A DNA stretch of 64,000 bases from Jaminaea rosea (Eukaryota > Basidiomycota > Exobasidiomycetes > Microstromatales). How positions within the stretch are numbered: position 1 is the first letter of the stretch; every line of letters starts with the position of its first letter. The position numbers and the translations under genes were made by a program. Positions 1 to 11,800 of this stretch are shown here, piece after piece. The notes below the pieces were generated by a model, which was given only the letters and a program-made list of their open reading frames with translations, ran no database searches and was not told the DNA's origin. The stretch is taken from positions 1,364,001 through 1,428,000 of the forward strand of contig NW_020289976.1 in assembly GCF_003144245.1 (NCBI RefSeq), given 5' to 3'.

Positions 1-1
1 G

Positions 2-949
2 TCAGCTCTCCAATTTCCTCAACGTGATCCCCCCTCGCGTTGCACACTCACGATCCCAGGTGATTCCACTGCCCGTCTCCAGCTTGCCGAGAGTCTCCAT
101 GTCCTCCTTGCTCAGCTCGAAGTCAAAGATGTCCGCATTCTCCTTGATACGGGCCGGGTTCGACGACTTGGGGATAACGATGTAGCCTGATGAAGAGCGC
201 GCGCGCGTAGACATCGATTAGTATGTGATGGACTCACACCGGGGCGCCACCATTCGCCACTCACCCATCTGCAACACCCAACGAATCAGAACCTGCGCCG
301 CACTCTTCTTGTACTTGTTCGCCACATCCCGAATCTCGGGCAAATCGACGAACTGTCCCTTTCCCAATGGCGAGTAACTCTCCACGGCAATGTTGTGCTC
401 CTTGCACTTCTTCACAATCTCCCCACGCTGGAAAAAGGGGCTGAGCTCAATCTGATTGAGCACAGGCAGGTCATCCGGGTAATGCTGCACAAGCTCATCG
501 ATGTGATGCGGCCCATAGTTGCTTACACCTATGCTCTTAACCTTCCCCGCCTTCTTTGCGGCAATCAAGGCTCGATAGGCCTCGAGTCTCTTTTCTTTCC
601 CCGGGTTGGGCGAATGAAGAAGGAAGAGATCAAAGTAGTCCAATTTGGCCTTTCGAAGACTCTCATCAATGCTGCGCGTCGCAGGCTCGTAGCCATGGTT
701 GGTGTCCCATACTTTCGAGGTGACGAAGATGTCCTTGCGGGGAATAGAGGCGGAGTTGATTGCTTGACCTACCTCGGCCTCGTTTTCGTACCACTGGGCC
801 GTGTCTACGTGACGGTAGCCGGCGGCGATGGCGTTGTGGATTGACTCGACACAGGCGGAGCCTTTGGCTAGGTAGACGCCGAGACCGAATTGTGGGATCG
901 AGGCCCCGTCGCGCAGGGCGAGGGCAGCGGTGATAGTGAGAGGGGGCAT
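2..949 (-). CDS. Aldo/keto reductase, NADPH-dependent
   Basis: Two exons, 949..265 and 186..2, joined across a 78-bp GTGAGT...CAG intron with a CTAAT branch point; the stop lies at the window edge, so the gene is complete at 289 aa. Visible family signatures are the GFG/GLGVY N-terminus, [13 protein letters not shown] (catalytic Asp and Tyr), VTSKVW (catalytic Lys), FLLHSP (catalytic His), GVSNY, and [13 protein letters not shown] near the C-terminus, which is the NADPH-binding signature restored only by splicing. The fold is a TIM barrel that reduces aldehydes or ketones; the natural substrate cannot be read from sequence. Length matches the family. The start was chosen at the first ATG because the first beta strand follows directly. 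Cytosolic location is inferred from the lack of a signal peptide. Confidence 0.9.
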
Positions 950-1181
950 GGTCGTCGTGATGATGATTGGTTGTGGTCGCTGGTGGCGAGGAGGGAAGAA
1001 GGGAAGAAGCGCACCGCGGACTGGTAGCGACGCGGAGGGAAAGACGCAGCAGCGCCTCCACTCGGGAAAGGCGGAAGAAGGGGCTGCAAGCGACTTGGGT
1101 CTGACTCGGCCATACGACTTTCACACGTGGCAGACAGCTACGCCTGTGATGGATACTCTGCAATGCGAACGATGGTATTGT

Positions 1182-3464
1182 CTATTCGTCATCCTCGTCA
1201 TCGTCACTCCTGAGATCAATCTCTGGCAATTCCTCATCATCCGAATCCTCTGCCAGCGCGTTCTGTGGTTGAGCTGCGGGGCGAGCTGGAGGCGCCGGGG
1301 CGGCAAAGACCTCCTTGGCCTCCGGGCTCGCCGCCGCTGCTGCTCCCAGTGTTGCATTCGAAGCAGATACAGCGCGTGGGCTCCCGATCTTCGGTGTGGT
1401 GGGACGAAGAAGCGGCTTTGTGGGCTCGGGGGAGAGCATTGCTGCTGGCGAGGAGTGACGCGGGCCCGTCGGTGCTGACGTTGAGCTGGCGGGTGGCACT
1501 GGTATTACCGTTGGCTCCGGGGCGGCGAGCGTATCTCCCGATGGGTGCTGTACTTCAACCACCGTTTCTTCCACAGTCACCTCTTGGCACGGCTGTGTCA
1601 ACCCGACCGCCTCGAGCGCTTCCCGCGTCGTCACCTCACCACCATACACAGGCCCCGTCTTGGCGGTTGTCTCCCTCCCCGTCTCCGGATCGATCCCCCA
1701 ATCCCGCGTCGCCTCGTCCTCCCCCTCATCGCCCCGATCATCCTGTCTGCCTGCCAACACGGGCGGCAGCCTAGGCATCAGGACCTCCCTCAGTACCCTC
1801 TGCACCTCCGCGTTCCCGGACCATCGCGCCGCTTCGCTCAACTTGGGCACCATCAGACCCAACAGAGGGCTACCGGCGGGACAGCACTCGACCAACCTTG
1901 CGAGACAGGGTACAGCGGGAGGGCCAAGCGCGATGACAAGCTGGGCGGCGGTGTGGGCGAGGTCGAAGTGTTGCGGGGTGAGAGAGGTGCACAAGTGCGG
2001 GAAGAGGTGAGGTAGGGCTGCCAGGCAAGAGCGAGAGAGGTGTGGGTCAACCGAGGGAGAGGGAACCTGGCTGCCAGACGCGACCGCGTCCGATTCGTAC
2101 CGGGCTCGAGAGCGCTTCTGTGGAGGTCTTGTCGCTTGCTGACTGAATAGCTGCTGCGGAACCAGAGCAGCTAAGCAAGCCCTGCTCGCCCTCAGCACCA
2201 GACGTGACGAGGGATCTAGGCTGACCTGCACCGCCAGCACCTCCGCCGCTGCCGCCCTCACAGCAGCGGGCTCCGCCTTGTCCTCCAGCAAAGTTACCGC
2301 ATCCTCCAGCGCCTGGCTCGCGAAGCGGGCGACTGCATCCTGCCCGATGAGGCAGGCCGTCTCTAGGCTGATGACGAGAAGTTGAAGTGCAAGGAGGCGC
2401 ACCTGGACCAGGCTTGCGGCCTCACTTGCGTTAACGTCGGCTTCGACCGTTGCCTTGGGGCGGATGACAGAGAGCATGTCGTGAGCGAGACCAAACAGTC
2501 GCGCTAAAGGCACAGGAACGGCCCGTTGCGTTGGAAGGGAGAGGAGGGCTGGCAAGAGATTGATGGCGAGGTGGAGTCGCTCGAGCGGAGTGCCCTGGAT
2601 GGTGAGCTGGGCTTGCGGTGTGACGTGACGACGCACGAAGGTCGTAGTGCAGTCCTGGAACGCGGATCGAGCACTACCAATGGCAGCCTTGATAGTCGCC
2701 GACCAAAGATGTGCTGAGGAGCTCTCCTTGCCTGCCCCTCGCTCGCCGACGGCGCCTGTGAGGTGCAACTGGCCCAGCAGTCGAATGGCAGCGAGACGGA
2801 TTTGCGCTGACGGATCTGCTATGTGGGCGCTAGCGCTGGCGTGAAGGCGAGAGGCTACTGATCGGTAGGTGTTGGCGCGTACCTCGATCTCGTCTGCTAC
2901 AGTGTTGAGAAGAAGGGGAAGCTCATTCCTCTGACCCCGTTCGAGGCGGGCTGCCAGAAGGCCGGGCAACTTGCCCAGATTGGGCGAGACGACGTGTCGT
3001 GTGTACTCTGGGCGAGAGGCCGTGCTCGGGTGGACAAGATGCTTCGTGATGAGTTCAAGAAGCGGAGTCAGCACTTCTGCGTCTGATTTGTCGCTAGCCA
3101 GATAGCTGAGCGCCCCAGCCAGCCAATCGTGCGCATGCCTGGGCAAAACACCTTCGTCGCCTGATTGGGTGACCCAAGGGATCTGACGTGACATGAGCAA
3201 GGCAAGGTGAAAACCGCCTGCCGACGCACGGGAGAGGAGCGTTGTTGCTTTGAGCGAAGCCTTGCGTAATGCCTGACTGGCCGTCTCGCAGTTGAGGGCG
3301 CCCAAACGAGAAAAGAGGTCCGCCGCTTCGACATCGTTGCGAGCCTGGGCGCTACCGCCCTCGATTTGGCCAATGAGCGCATTCAGCTGGCGAGAGAGGG
3401 ATGATACCTTGCTCTCGAGGGCATCATCCACGCCATTGCTGCCGCCGATGAAAGTGAAGGACAT
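1182..3464 (-). CDS. RIX1: Pre-rRNA-processing protein RIX1 (PELP1 family)
   Basis: Single-exon gene of about 760 aa. I start it at the ATG at 3464 (MSFTFIGGSNG); an in-frame ATG at 3548 would add 28 residues of poor quality. The protein is Leu/Ala-rich helical repeat sequence, as in the RIX1 N-terminal domain, followed by a low-complexity Pro/Ser/Thr tail and an acidic end (SDDEELPEIDLRSDDDEDDE) of the type seen at the end of RIX1/PELP1 proteins. In yeast RIX1 works with IPI1 and IPI3 in late pre-60S maturation and ITS2 processing in the nucleus. It is divergent from SNO1 with 225 bp between starts. The assignment rests on overall architecture and the acidic terminal motif and was not confirmed by alignment; another nuclear HEAT-repeat protein is the alternative. 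Confidence 0.72.
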   Translation of the reverse strand: MSFTFIGGSNGVDDALESKVSSLSRQLNALIGQIEGGSAQARNDVEAADLFSRLGALNCETASQALRKASLKATTLLSRASAGGFHLALLMSRQIPWVTQSGDEGVLPRHAHDWLAGALSYLASDKSDAEVLTPLLELITKHLVHPSTASRPEYTRHVVSPNLGKLPGLLAARLERGQRNELPLLLNTVADEIEVRANTYRSVASRLHASASAHIADPSAQIRLAAIRLLGQLHLTGAVGERGAGKESSSAHLWSATIKAAIGSARSAFQDCTTTFVRRHVTPQAQLTIQGTPLERLHLAINLLPALLSLPTQRAVPVPLARLFGLAHDMLSVIRPKATVEADVNASEAASLVQVRLLALQLLVISLETACLIGQDAVARFASQALEDAVTLLEDKAEPAAVRAAAAEVLAVQVSLDPSSRLVLRASRACLAALVPQQLFSQQATRPPQKRSRARYESDAVASGSQVPSPSVDPHLSRSCLAALPHLFPHLCTSLTPQHFDLAHTAAQLVIALGPPAVPCLARLVECCPAGSPLLGLMVPKLSEAARWSGNAEVQRVLREVLMPRLPPVLAGRQDDRGDEGEDEATRDWGIDPETGRETTAKTGPVYGGEVTTREALEAVGLTQPCQEVTVEETVVEVQHPSGDTLAAPEPTVIPVPPASSTSAPTGPRHSSPAAMLSPEPTKPLLRPTTPKIGSPRAVSASNATLGAAAAASPEAKEVFAAPAPPARPAAQPQNALAEDSDDEELPEIDLRSDDDEDDE

Positions 3465-3572
3465 GCCCGGCGGAGGAAATGGGTAGGTGAGGAGTAAAAA
3501 GGAAGATGCGACGCCTCCGGACCTGCAGCTAAAGCGGAACGAGGCCAAAATCTCGAATCGAAGCCGACTTTG

Positions 3573-3580
3573 TTACGTAA
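3573..3580. promoter_or_regulatory. TTACGTAA palindrome, Yap/bZIP-type site
   Basis: A perfect 8-bp palindrome lies between the divergent RIX1 and SNO1 starts, 110 bp upstream of the SNO1 ATG. TTACGTAA is the known preferred core of fungal Yap1-family bZIP factors. Vitamin B6 synthesis is linked to oxidative-stress defence in fungi, so a role is plausible, but binding is inference. Confidence 0.4.
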
Positions 3581-3689
3581 GCGCGACCCCGATTATCGAG
3601 CCAAGCTGCAGCAGCTGCTTCTGCTGCTGCTTCTAGAGTCACACTTTCTCTGCCTTTGCTCCCGATCCTCCTCCATCACCAAGGTCAAC

Positions 3690-4708
3690 ATGCCCCATCA
3701 AGATCGACAAGTCACCATCGGCGTGCTCGCGCTGCAAGGCGCCTTCCACGAGCACATCACTCACCTGAATCGCTGCCTGTCTTCCTCTCCTCAAGATGTC
3801 ACCATCTCGGCAATCGCTGTTCGCACCCCACAGCAACTCTCGACCTGCCACGCTCTTATCATCCCCGGTGGCGAGTCAACAGCCATCGCCCTCGGTGCTG
3901 CTCGTGGAGGATTACTCGAGCCACTGAGGGCGTGGGTGGCAGAGGGAAAGTCCGTATGGGGGACATGTGCGGGGATGATCATGCTTGCTCGCGAGGCTAC
4001 GGGAGGCAAGAAGATGCAGGAGTTGATTGGCGGTTGGGATGGCAGAGTGAGCAGGAATGGGTGGGGAAGTCAGGTGAATACGCGCTCACAGAGGAAGGGT
4101 AGGTGACAGTATCACGGCACTGACAGATGAGATGCTCGCTCGTGCAGGTCGAATCATTCGAGGCCCCGTTGGACATTCCTTCCCTCCCATCATCCTCATC
4201 CTCCACTCCCGCAGACCCATTTCCAGGCGTATTCATCCGCGCTCCGGTAGTAGAACGCCTTCTCCCCTCAACAGACGTCGATGACGCCCAGCCCAACCAG
4301 CCAGCAGAGTCAGGCCTCCGACCGGGCGAGGAGCTCAGCAATGTCAACCTGGTCCAGTACCCGGTCAAGGGCGCAGAGATCAACACACCGGCCACGCCCC
4401 TCGTCGAGGACCCGCTGGAGAAAGCTGGCGCACCAGCTGCGGCCTCAGAACCTGTCAAGCAGGCGCTGCGCCTCGCTGTGGCCCCGCCGATGAAGCGATC
4501 CTCACCTGCACCGGAGATCGAGGTCATCGCCCGCCTCGCACCAGAGGTACGTCCACCACCTGAACTGGCACCCGGGCCGGACGCGGATGTGGTGGCGCTG
4601 AGACAGGGAAACGTCTTTGTTACCACCTTCCACCCGGAGCTCACCAGGGATACAAGGCTGCATCGCTGGTGGGTCGAGGAGTGCGTCGTGCCGCTTTTGC
4701 CGGCGTGA
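3690..4708 (+). CDS. SNO1: Pyridoxal 5'-phosphate synthase glutaminase subunit (PdxT/Sno1)
   Basis: Exons 3690..4073 and 4148..4708, with a 74-bp intron that joins GSQ to VESFEAPL in phase; 314 aa. It hydrolyses glutamine and hands ammonia to the PdxS/Snz synthase to make vitamin B6. Class-I glutaminase parts are clear: GVLALQGAFHEH at the start, PGGEST, the nucleophile Cys93 in VWGTCAGM, and His290 and Glu292 in FHPEL. The enzyme is usually about 200-250 aa. Here about 100 Pro/Ala/Glu-rich residues sit between VFIRAPVVE and the DVVALRQGNV strand, before the catalytic His. The start at MPHQDRQVTIGV fits the family; the open frame upstream is leader. Its 3' end converges on VMA7 with 59 bp between stops. 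Confidence 0.93.
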
Positions 4709-4767
4709 CGCGGTGTGCGGGGAAAATACACGTATAGACAATGGTATGCAATTTAGAATATCCAAGA

Positions 4768-5527
4768 CTAGTCCTCGCCGAAGAGCTGTGCGTGAAGAGC
4801 AGGGGGAGGGGTGATGGAGTGGTTTGTCAGCTTGAGCCTGGGCGTGGTGTGACGTGACGGAGTGTGGCCTCGCAGCTACGCACCTTCTGTACACGTTTCA
4901 ACACCGAATCCTTCGACGGGTCTGCAAGCGGTAGCGGGTAAGATGTGAGCATCGTCTCAACGACTGGGCTTGGAGAGCATCCCCGAACTCACCATAAGGA
5001 TGCTCCTTACTCGGAATCTCCAGCAGAGCAGGGAAAGCCTGCTGATAACGATCCACTAGCGGACGGATCTTCTCTGCGATATGCTGGTTGATGAGCAAGA
5101 TGGCAATATCTTTTCGCTCCTGAGTGAAGGTGTTGAAGTGTGACTCTATGTCTGAGGGTGAGGTCTGTCGGTGCGAGAGGGATCGAGACGAGAGGATGAG
5201 GGGGTGGCAGTGGGGAACGGGGATCGGTCAGCACGAGGGACGACAGAGCGCTGCGCGGTTGATCTTTGATCGAGAGAAATCTCTACCCCACCTTCTGATC
5301 AACAATGGCGAAATTCTTCGTCTTGCCATCGCTCTCTACCTGGCCGATGCCGGCGAGGAGGAGCCCGGTCGTTGTGTCCTGGCGACGACGTAGCAAAGCG
5401 CACAAGATGGTCAGGTCAGCCCGCGAAGCTCTTCCTTGCTTGCTCAAGTCCTGCCGACTCGCAGTCTCACCTCATCTGCAATCGATGCAATCAGAGTCTT
5501 GGTAGCTGCCTGCTGCTGAATGGACAT
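4768..5527 (-). CDS. VMA7: V-type proton ATPase subunit F
   Basis: Five exons: 5527..5471, 5378..5292, 5164..4993, 4921..4884 and 4785..4768. They give 123 aa, close to the family's usual 118. Joined exons read [82 protein letters not shown] and LFGED, which follow yeast Vma7 throughout. The subunit sits in the central stalk of the V1 sector and couples ATP hydrolysis to rotation at the vacuolar and Golgi membranes. The last exon has only five codons and a stop. Intron sizes are 92, 127, 71 and 98 bp. An in-frame upstream ATG near 5640 is possible, but MSIQQQ matches the family better. Confidence 0.93.
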
Positions 5528-5818
5528 GTCCGCAGCGTGGTGCGTGGAGGGATCTTGGGTGGAGATGGGAAAGGAGGTGCGACGCAGCTCAACGTCCAGA
5601 GTCGCGGACGGACCCTCGAGTTGAGATGCGTGCATGGTCAGCTCGGCGGGGAGAGACGAGCGGAACGGAAGACCACAGCCTGCTTGCCTACGCTTCACAC
5701 GCACACGGGCATGTCGACCAACCCGCTAGCTGAAAACACATTTACACAGTCGATCGATCGTCGATCTAGATACAAAAGCAGGGGACGTGACAGAGTGACA
5801 GAGAGACCGCTCCATCTC

Positions 5819-8800
5819 TCACTCCAACACCGCCTCCTCATTCTCATCCTCCGCCGCGCCTGCGCCACCGCTGCCGCTCAACGAGGCGACGCCAAACTTG
5901 CTCGCGAGACTCTCCACCTCTTTGCTCGTCACCGGCGAGCCAATCCTTCCGCTTCCACTCGACGGCATCGCTTGACCCTCGTCCTCTTCTCGCGCTGCAG
6001 ACCCGAGGGTCATGACCGTCCGGCCCGAGGCGGTGCGTTGCTTGACCATGCGCGGGGGAGGGGATACCATCGGCGGCGTTGTGGTCGAGGAAGTCGTCGC
6101 TGCGGACGCGGGACCTGCGCTTCCCACACTCTGCCTACCCATGCTGGGCGCTGATGCTCCTGCACCTGCGCCGCTGTGATTGAGCGTGGCCCTCGCCAGC
6201 ATACCAGGCAGTATAGCTCTCACGTCGGCCCAGTCGATGGGCTTGGTCAGACACCCATCGAACACGCTGCCCGTCACATCCATGCTAGCCGGCACCGGTC
6301 CCTCGCCATGCCATTCAGCCAGCGCCACGACGGGCGTGAGAGAATTAGCATTCCGCGTCGACTTGACCATGCGCGCCACGTCCTGGCCGTTGACGATGGG
6401 GAGCGTCAGGTCCACGAAAAGGACGGCGTACACCTTGGAGTCGGACATGGCCAGTCGTACGGCTTCAGCGCCATTACGAACCGTCTTGGTCTTGCAGCCC
6501 AGACGTGTGAGGATCTGGCAAAGGATGCGCGAGGAGATTGGGTTGTCCTCTGCTACGAGGCATTCCGGTAGCGTGGGGGAATCCGCGCTTGGCGGGACGT
6601 TGGCGGTCAGGGAGCCGGAGCCACTGCGTTGCTGCATACTGGCGCGCTGTTGCTGCTGTTGTGAAAGGCTGTCACTGCCACGCCCACTGGGACTCTGCTC
6701 GCCTTCGCTACCGCTGCCCATAAGCCCCGCTGCGGTCGGGCGTCGCCTCAGCGTCGTCCAGGCTGGCGGGCCAGACGGAGCGCTCGCCTCGCTGGTGCTT
6801 ATAGAGGCCGTGCGTCCACGCGAGTCCGTCGAGTCGCTCAGATTGTTGTTGCCGATGAGCTGCGAGCGTCGCCGATCCATTACTGACGAGGGTGCGCCGG
6901 GAGATGACACGGCAAGGTCGTTTCCACCGCCCATGGTTGTAGCCCTCGTCCTTACGGGCGCAGAGCTCTGCGACGAGGACACAGACGTGGCAGGGGAAGG
7001 CGGCCTTCCCGTCGAGACAGCCCGCAGCGCACTGCTCGCGACCTTGGACGACAGGCTGCGCTTTCTTGGCGCATCTAAGCTCTGTGACATGCTGGCCTCA
7101 GTACGGAGCTTCTTGATGACCTCGTCATTCGCCTGCTTGAGCACCGGCAGATTCTTGTAGCTGAAAGACCCAAAGTCATCCATGGCCTGTTGCTGCTCGC
7201 GCTGCTCGCGCTCGAACCGACCCTGCGTAATCTTGAAGCGACTAGCCGTAGCAGCCCCGCCACCGCCGCGACGCCTGTTGTGCTCGATGGCCTTGGCAAA
7301 CGCCGTAACGCTGGGAGCTGGCTCGCTGTATTCATGCTCAAATTCGCGCGCTCCTCGCAGATCAAAGTAGTCCGTTGACTCTGGGTTGAGTACGTCGGGC
7401 ACGAATGGCCCTGGATCCTCAACGATGCGATCCCAGTCGATGCCCTCGAAGAAGGCGTGCGACTTTACCTCGGCAGCGCCTCGTGATCCAAGACGGTCCT
7501 CGGCCTTGTAGCACATGAGCTTTTCCATGAGGTCACGCGCAGCGGGCGAGAATTCGGCACCGACGCCGTCCTCCTCCCAGTCGATGGTCCGACCGACGAT
7601 GTTCTTGAAGACGAGCTCGGGCGTCTCGGCGTGGAAGGGCGGGATGCCGTAGAGGAATTCGTAGAGGATGACGCCAAGAGCCCACCAATCCACCGCTTTG
7701 TCGTCTACGCCAATACCGAGGATGGACTCGGGTGCGAGGTAGTCCGGCGTGCCTACGAAGGCGCGAGGGGTGCGCGAGGAGCCAGAGGAGGGCGGAGGAG
7801 CATCGGGCGTCTCGATTGTGCCACCTGCAGAGGGCATGGGGTGCATCTTCTCGCCGCGCTGGCCTGTGCTTGAGTCGACGTAGAACGGGGCAGCGGTGGC
7901 TGCTGATGGAGCCACAGACGAGCCAGGCGTCATGGGCGACGAGGTGGTAGGAGAGTCAGAGAAGGCTGTGCTGCTTCGTGCGAGGCCTGAGCCAGAGGTG
8001 GCAGGTGACTCGGGCTTGTAGTGCCCGCTGGGCGTGATGGCGCTGCGATCTGCCGGTCCAGTCTGTCGCTTGAGAAGACCAATCTTGGAAAGACCAAAAT
8101 CGGTCAGCTTGAGATGACCCTTGGCGTCGATGAGCAGGTTGTCCGGCTTGAGGTCACGATGCACGATACCCTGCGCGTGGAGCTGCTCAAGCCCGTTTAC
8201 AATCTCAGCCACGTAGCGTTTCGTCCATTCTTCATCCAGCCCGCCGAGCATCTTAAGCAGCGACGCGCAATCTCCACCGGGCAGGTACTCCATGACGAGG
8301 TAGAGGTAGTCCGTGCTCTGGAAGCTGAAGTAGAGCTTGACGACGAAGGGCGACTGCGTCTGGGTCATGAGGATCATGCGCTCGGCCTTGACGTTGGTGA
8401 CTTGGTTCTTGGTGATCATGTCCTTCTTCTTGAGCACCTTGATCGCGTAGACGTCGCCCGTCGTGCGCTTCTTGCCGAGATAGACGGATCCAAATGCGCC
8501 CTTGCTAATCGGCTTGATGATGTCGAAGTCCTTGATTGAGGAGGCTGTTGAGCGTGAGGAAGGGGCGGTCGGTGGGATTCGAGGTGACGTGGGCGTACCG
8601 ACTGCGAGAGAGGGACGATGAGAGACCCTACGCAGGGATGAGCCCGTCATAAGGGACGAGCCGGCCATGAGGGATGAGCTGGCGAAGTGAGGATCAGCCG
8701 TATACGTAGCAGAACCGTGGCGAGATCGCGGCGCAATGATGCCAAGCCCGCTCCCACCAGCGGCGCCAGCGTCTTCAAGGCCGAGAGGGGAAGGTCTTGA

Positions 8801-11800
8801 CGGTCCTGCGTGAGCTCCTTTTCCTGGTCGTGGGATTGGGATAGCCGGCGCGTGCTGCTCCGTGACGTGAGCTCGCCCGCCCATCAGCTGCTCAACGCCA
8901 GGGATCTCGTCACCGTCCTCTCCTGCAGTAGCCGGTGACAATGCCGCGCTGCGCTTCTCATCCTCCTCCTCGTCCTTGATGTCCTCACGGTCGTCGCGTT
9001 CCAGCAGAATGGCCGACGTCTCTGCTGCATCCTCTTCGTCCTCTGTCATTGGCGGCGGCGTGGGGTGAGGCGCCTCTTGCGCTACAGTCTTGGGCTCCGC
9101 TTTGTCTACGCCCTCGCCCTCGACCTCGCCCTCAGCCTCCTCGCTGCCGCTCCCTTCGCCGTCACTGCCACCGCTGTGTGCCACCGAAGCCAACGCAGCA
9201 TCAACTCGCTCCTCCCACTCAAGTCGCACTGTCTCAACGTAGACAATCGTGTTGAGCGTGCGATTCACAACGCTCAGCTTGTTGCGAATGGCCGTCTGGA
9301 CGTCGGAGATCAACACCTCGATGGCGGGATCCTCGACGCCTGGTGGCTTCCACGCTCGCACTTGGGCGATGCGGCCCTCTGAGGTGGGGCTGAGGAGTCG
9401 CTGCTTGTCCACCGGGTCGGCGACGTCGTCTTCCTTGATGCTTGGCGTGGAGATCTCCTTTGCCACGAGCAAGATGTCCAGCAGAGCCTCCAGCGCTCGG
9501 AAGTGCGACTTGCGAACGACGGCTGGCGCGAGCTGTCGAGGCGAGAGAGACTTCTGCAGGTGCTCGAGCGCCGACGGCGGGTCGTTCGAGGCGGCAGGCG
9601 TGGTGAGCCTCGCACCACGATACTGGGGCTGCTCCTGCTCCTCGGCATTATTGTCCAACGACTCAACGATGGACCTCACCGTGCGCCTCAGCTCAGCCAA
9701 GCCCTCATTACACTCCCCGACCTCCATCTCAAGACGATGGATCTCGTTGCAGATCTCTGAATGCTTCTCGAAGAACCAGGTAGGCACGTCGCGCTCGCAG
9801 ATACGGCAGAGGATGGGCTCCGTCGAGATGCTTGCGGCCGTCATACCAGCGGCAGTGAGGGCCGCCTGAGGAGCGTGCGGGCTGGAGGAAAGCTCTGCCT
9901 CTGGCTCTGGGCTACCGACGGGTTTGAAGACCCACATCGTGTGCGATGGCAGGCCCTCCTCGCGGTCGCGCATAAGCATGCCCTTGCCTTCCATCTCCTG
10001 GTAGAGGTTCGCGTCCATCCCCTCACCGCCAACGGCCATGCGGAAGGCAATCTCAACGGTGTGCGACTCATTGAGTTGCAGCTGGCGTGTGGCTTCCGCG
10101 AACGTGTCCAAGTCGGTGGGAGCGAGCAGGTCGGCAATGGGGCTGTCGAGTAGCTGGTCGGGATCCGAGCCAATGACGTCCCGCCAGGCTGGGCTGACGT
10201 AGATGAGTCGCTCTTGATCGAGGCTGAGCTCCATTAGGACGTTTTGCTGGTCAACGCCGAGCGCGAGCGGACGCTGTGCTGGTTCAGTGCCTGTGTGCAC
10301 AACCGTCCCCGCCGCCGTGGTAGCTGCTGTCTCGGCAGCCGTAGTAGCCATGGACTCGTCGCCCTCCTCTGGCATCGCAGCAGCCAATGCAAGGCGTGAT
10401 GGCCCCCTCTCTGGCTCAGAGAAGACTCGTCGATCCGTAGGGTCAAGCGCAGGCGAGCTGGTAACGCTACTCGCCCTCGTCGACGGAGCATGCGGGTAGC
10501 GCGCCTTTGCCGGACTTCCTGCGCCAGCCGACTCGTAGGTGCCTTGATCTCCGAACCTGAAGCTGATGGGCTCCGCATCCTCATCTCCTTCATCATCGAA
10601 GTTCCAAAATCCCTTCTCCGCCTCCCACCACTCGACCACACGGGACAAGCCCGCAACAGCGAGGAGCAGCTGAACGAACCACCCTCTCCCTGGCCAGTCG
10701 GGATGCTCATCCCACGCCTTGCCTACACTCTGAATATTCGCGATGATCTCCGTGCAAGCACCCGAACGAGACGTGAGCGCCGCAATAGGCATATCGGCCA
10801 CGTCGAGGGCAATGCCCACGATGTCTTGTAGCGCAGGGACAAACGGCTCCAGCGGCGGGTCACCAGCTGGTAAGCGGCGAATGCGTCGTGCAGGGGAGAA
10901 GCGCGGCGAATCCATGTCAGCTGCTGGACGCAGAGTTGGCGGCATGGGCGAGTGGGAGCGGGATGTCGAGCGAGAGTTGGAGACGGAGCGGGAAGCGTCG
11001 CGACTGCGCGCTGCGGCGGCGATGAGGTGGTGGCTTGCGCTGAGCCCAGGGAAAGAGGAGGACATGGAGAGGGGCACGGATTGAGGGTGAGTGCTGGTGA
11101 ATCGCTCGCTAAGGATGGACTGCGGTTGTGCAGGTGGTGAGGAGACCGGCGAGTCATTGGCGTCGTCGTGAGGACGAGGCGTCTCATCCGGATCTGATGG
11201 CAGAGGAGGGCTCGCTACCTTGGCCGGGCTGTCGCGCCGTCCACTTGAGCTGCTCGTTGTACGCCTCATCAGCGAAGGGCGGGGCATGACCGGCCTATTG
11301 ACATCCTCTTCGAGCTGAAGACCCTGCATCTCTTCGCCGAGCAGATTGATATCATCGTCATCGCCCAACTCTGAGCCCTCGTCATGCTGCTCCTGGAGAC
11401 CAGCCTCCACGAATGCATTGACGGCGCGCACGATCTTGCGCAGTTCCTTGTCGCAGCTCTCCTTGGATGCTGCAAGGCGATGCCGAATGTGATGGCGGAT
11501 CGAGCGAATCGTAATCTCTTTGGACGTCGGCGGCGCCCCTCCTCCTCCTCCTTGTTGCGGCGCTGCAGCTCCACGAGTCTCGCTGCTTGCCCGCTCAGGC
11601 AGACTAGGCCGCTCGGGCTTCTGTTTGGGGCTCGAGACATTCGAGCGAAAGGCTTCACCAAGGCTCTGTTGCTGCTGCTGCTCTCCAGCCGCGGGCGAGT
11701 CTTCCTCCTTGACGGGCAGAGGGTGCGAGACGTGGCGAGGGCTCGGCCCTTGCGAAAGAGGAGAAGAGGTTCGAGGACCGCTGTTGGAGCTTCGGCCGGT

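Noticed and set aside
5372-6154. 260-codon plus-strand open frame over VMA7 and the RIM15 end.
   Set aside because: It is a GC-rich shadow of conserved minus-strand exons and has no family features.
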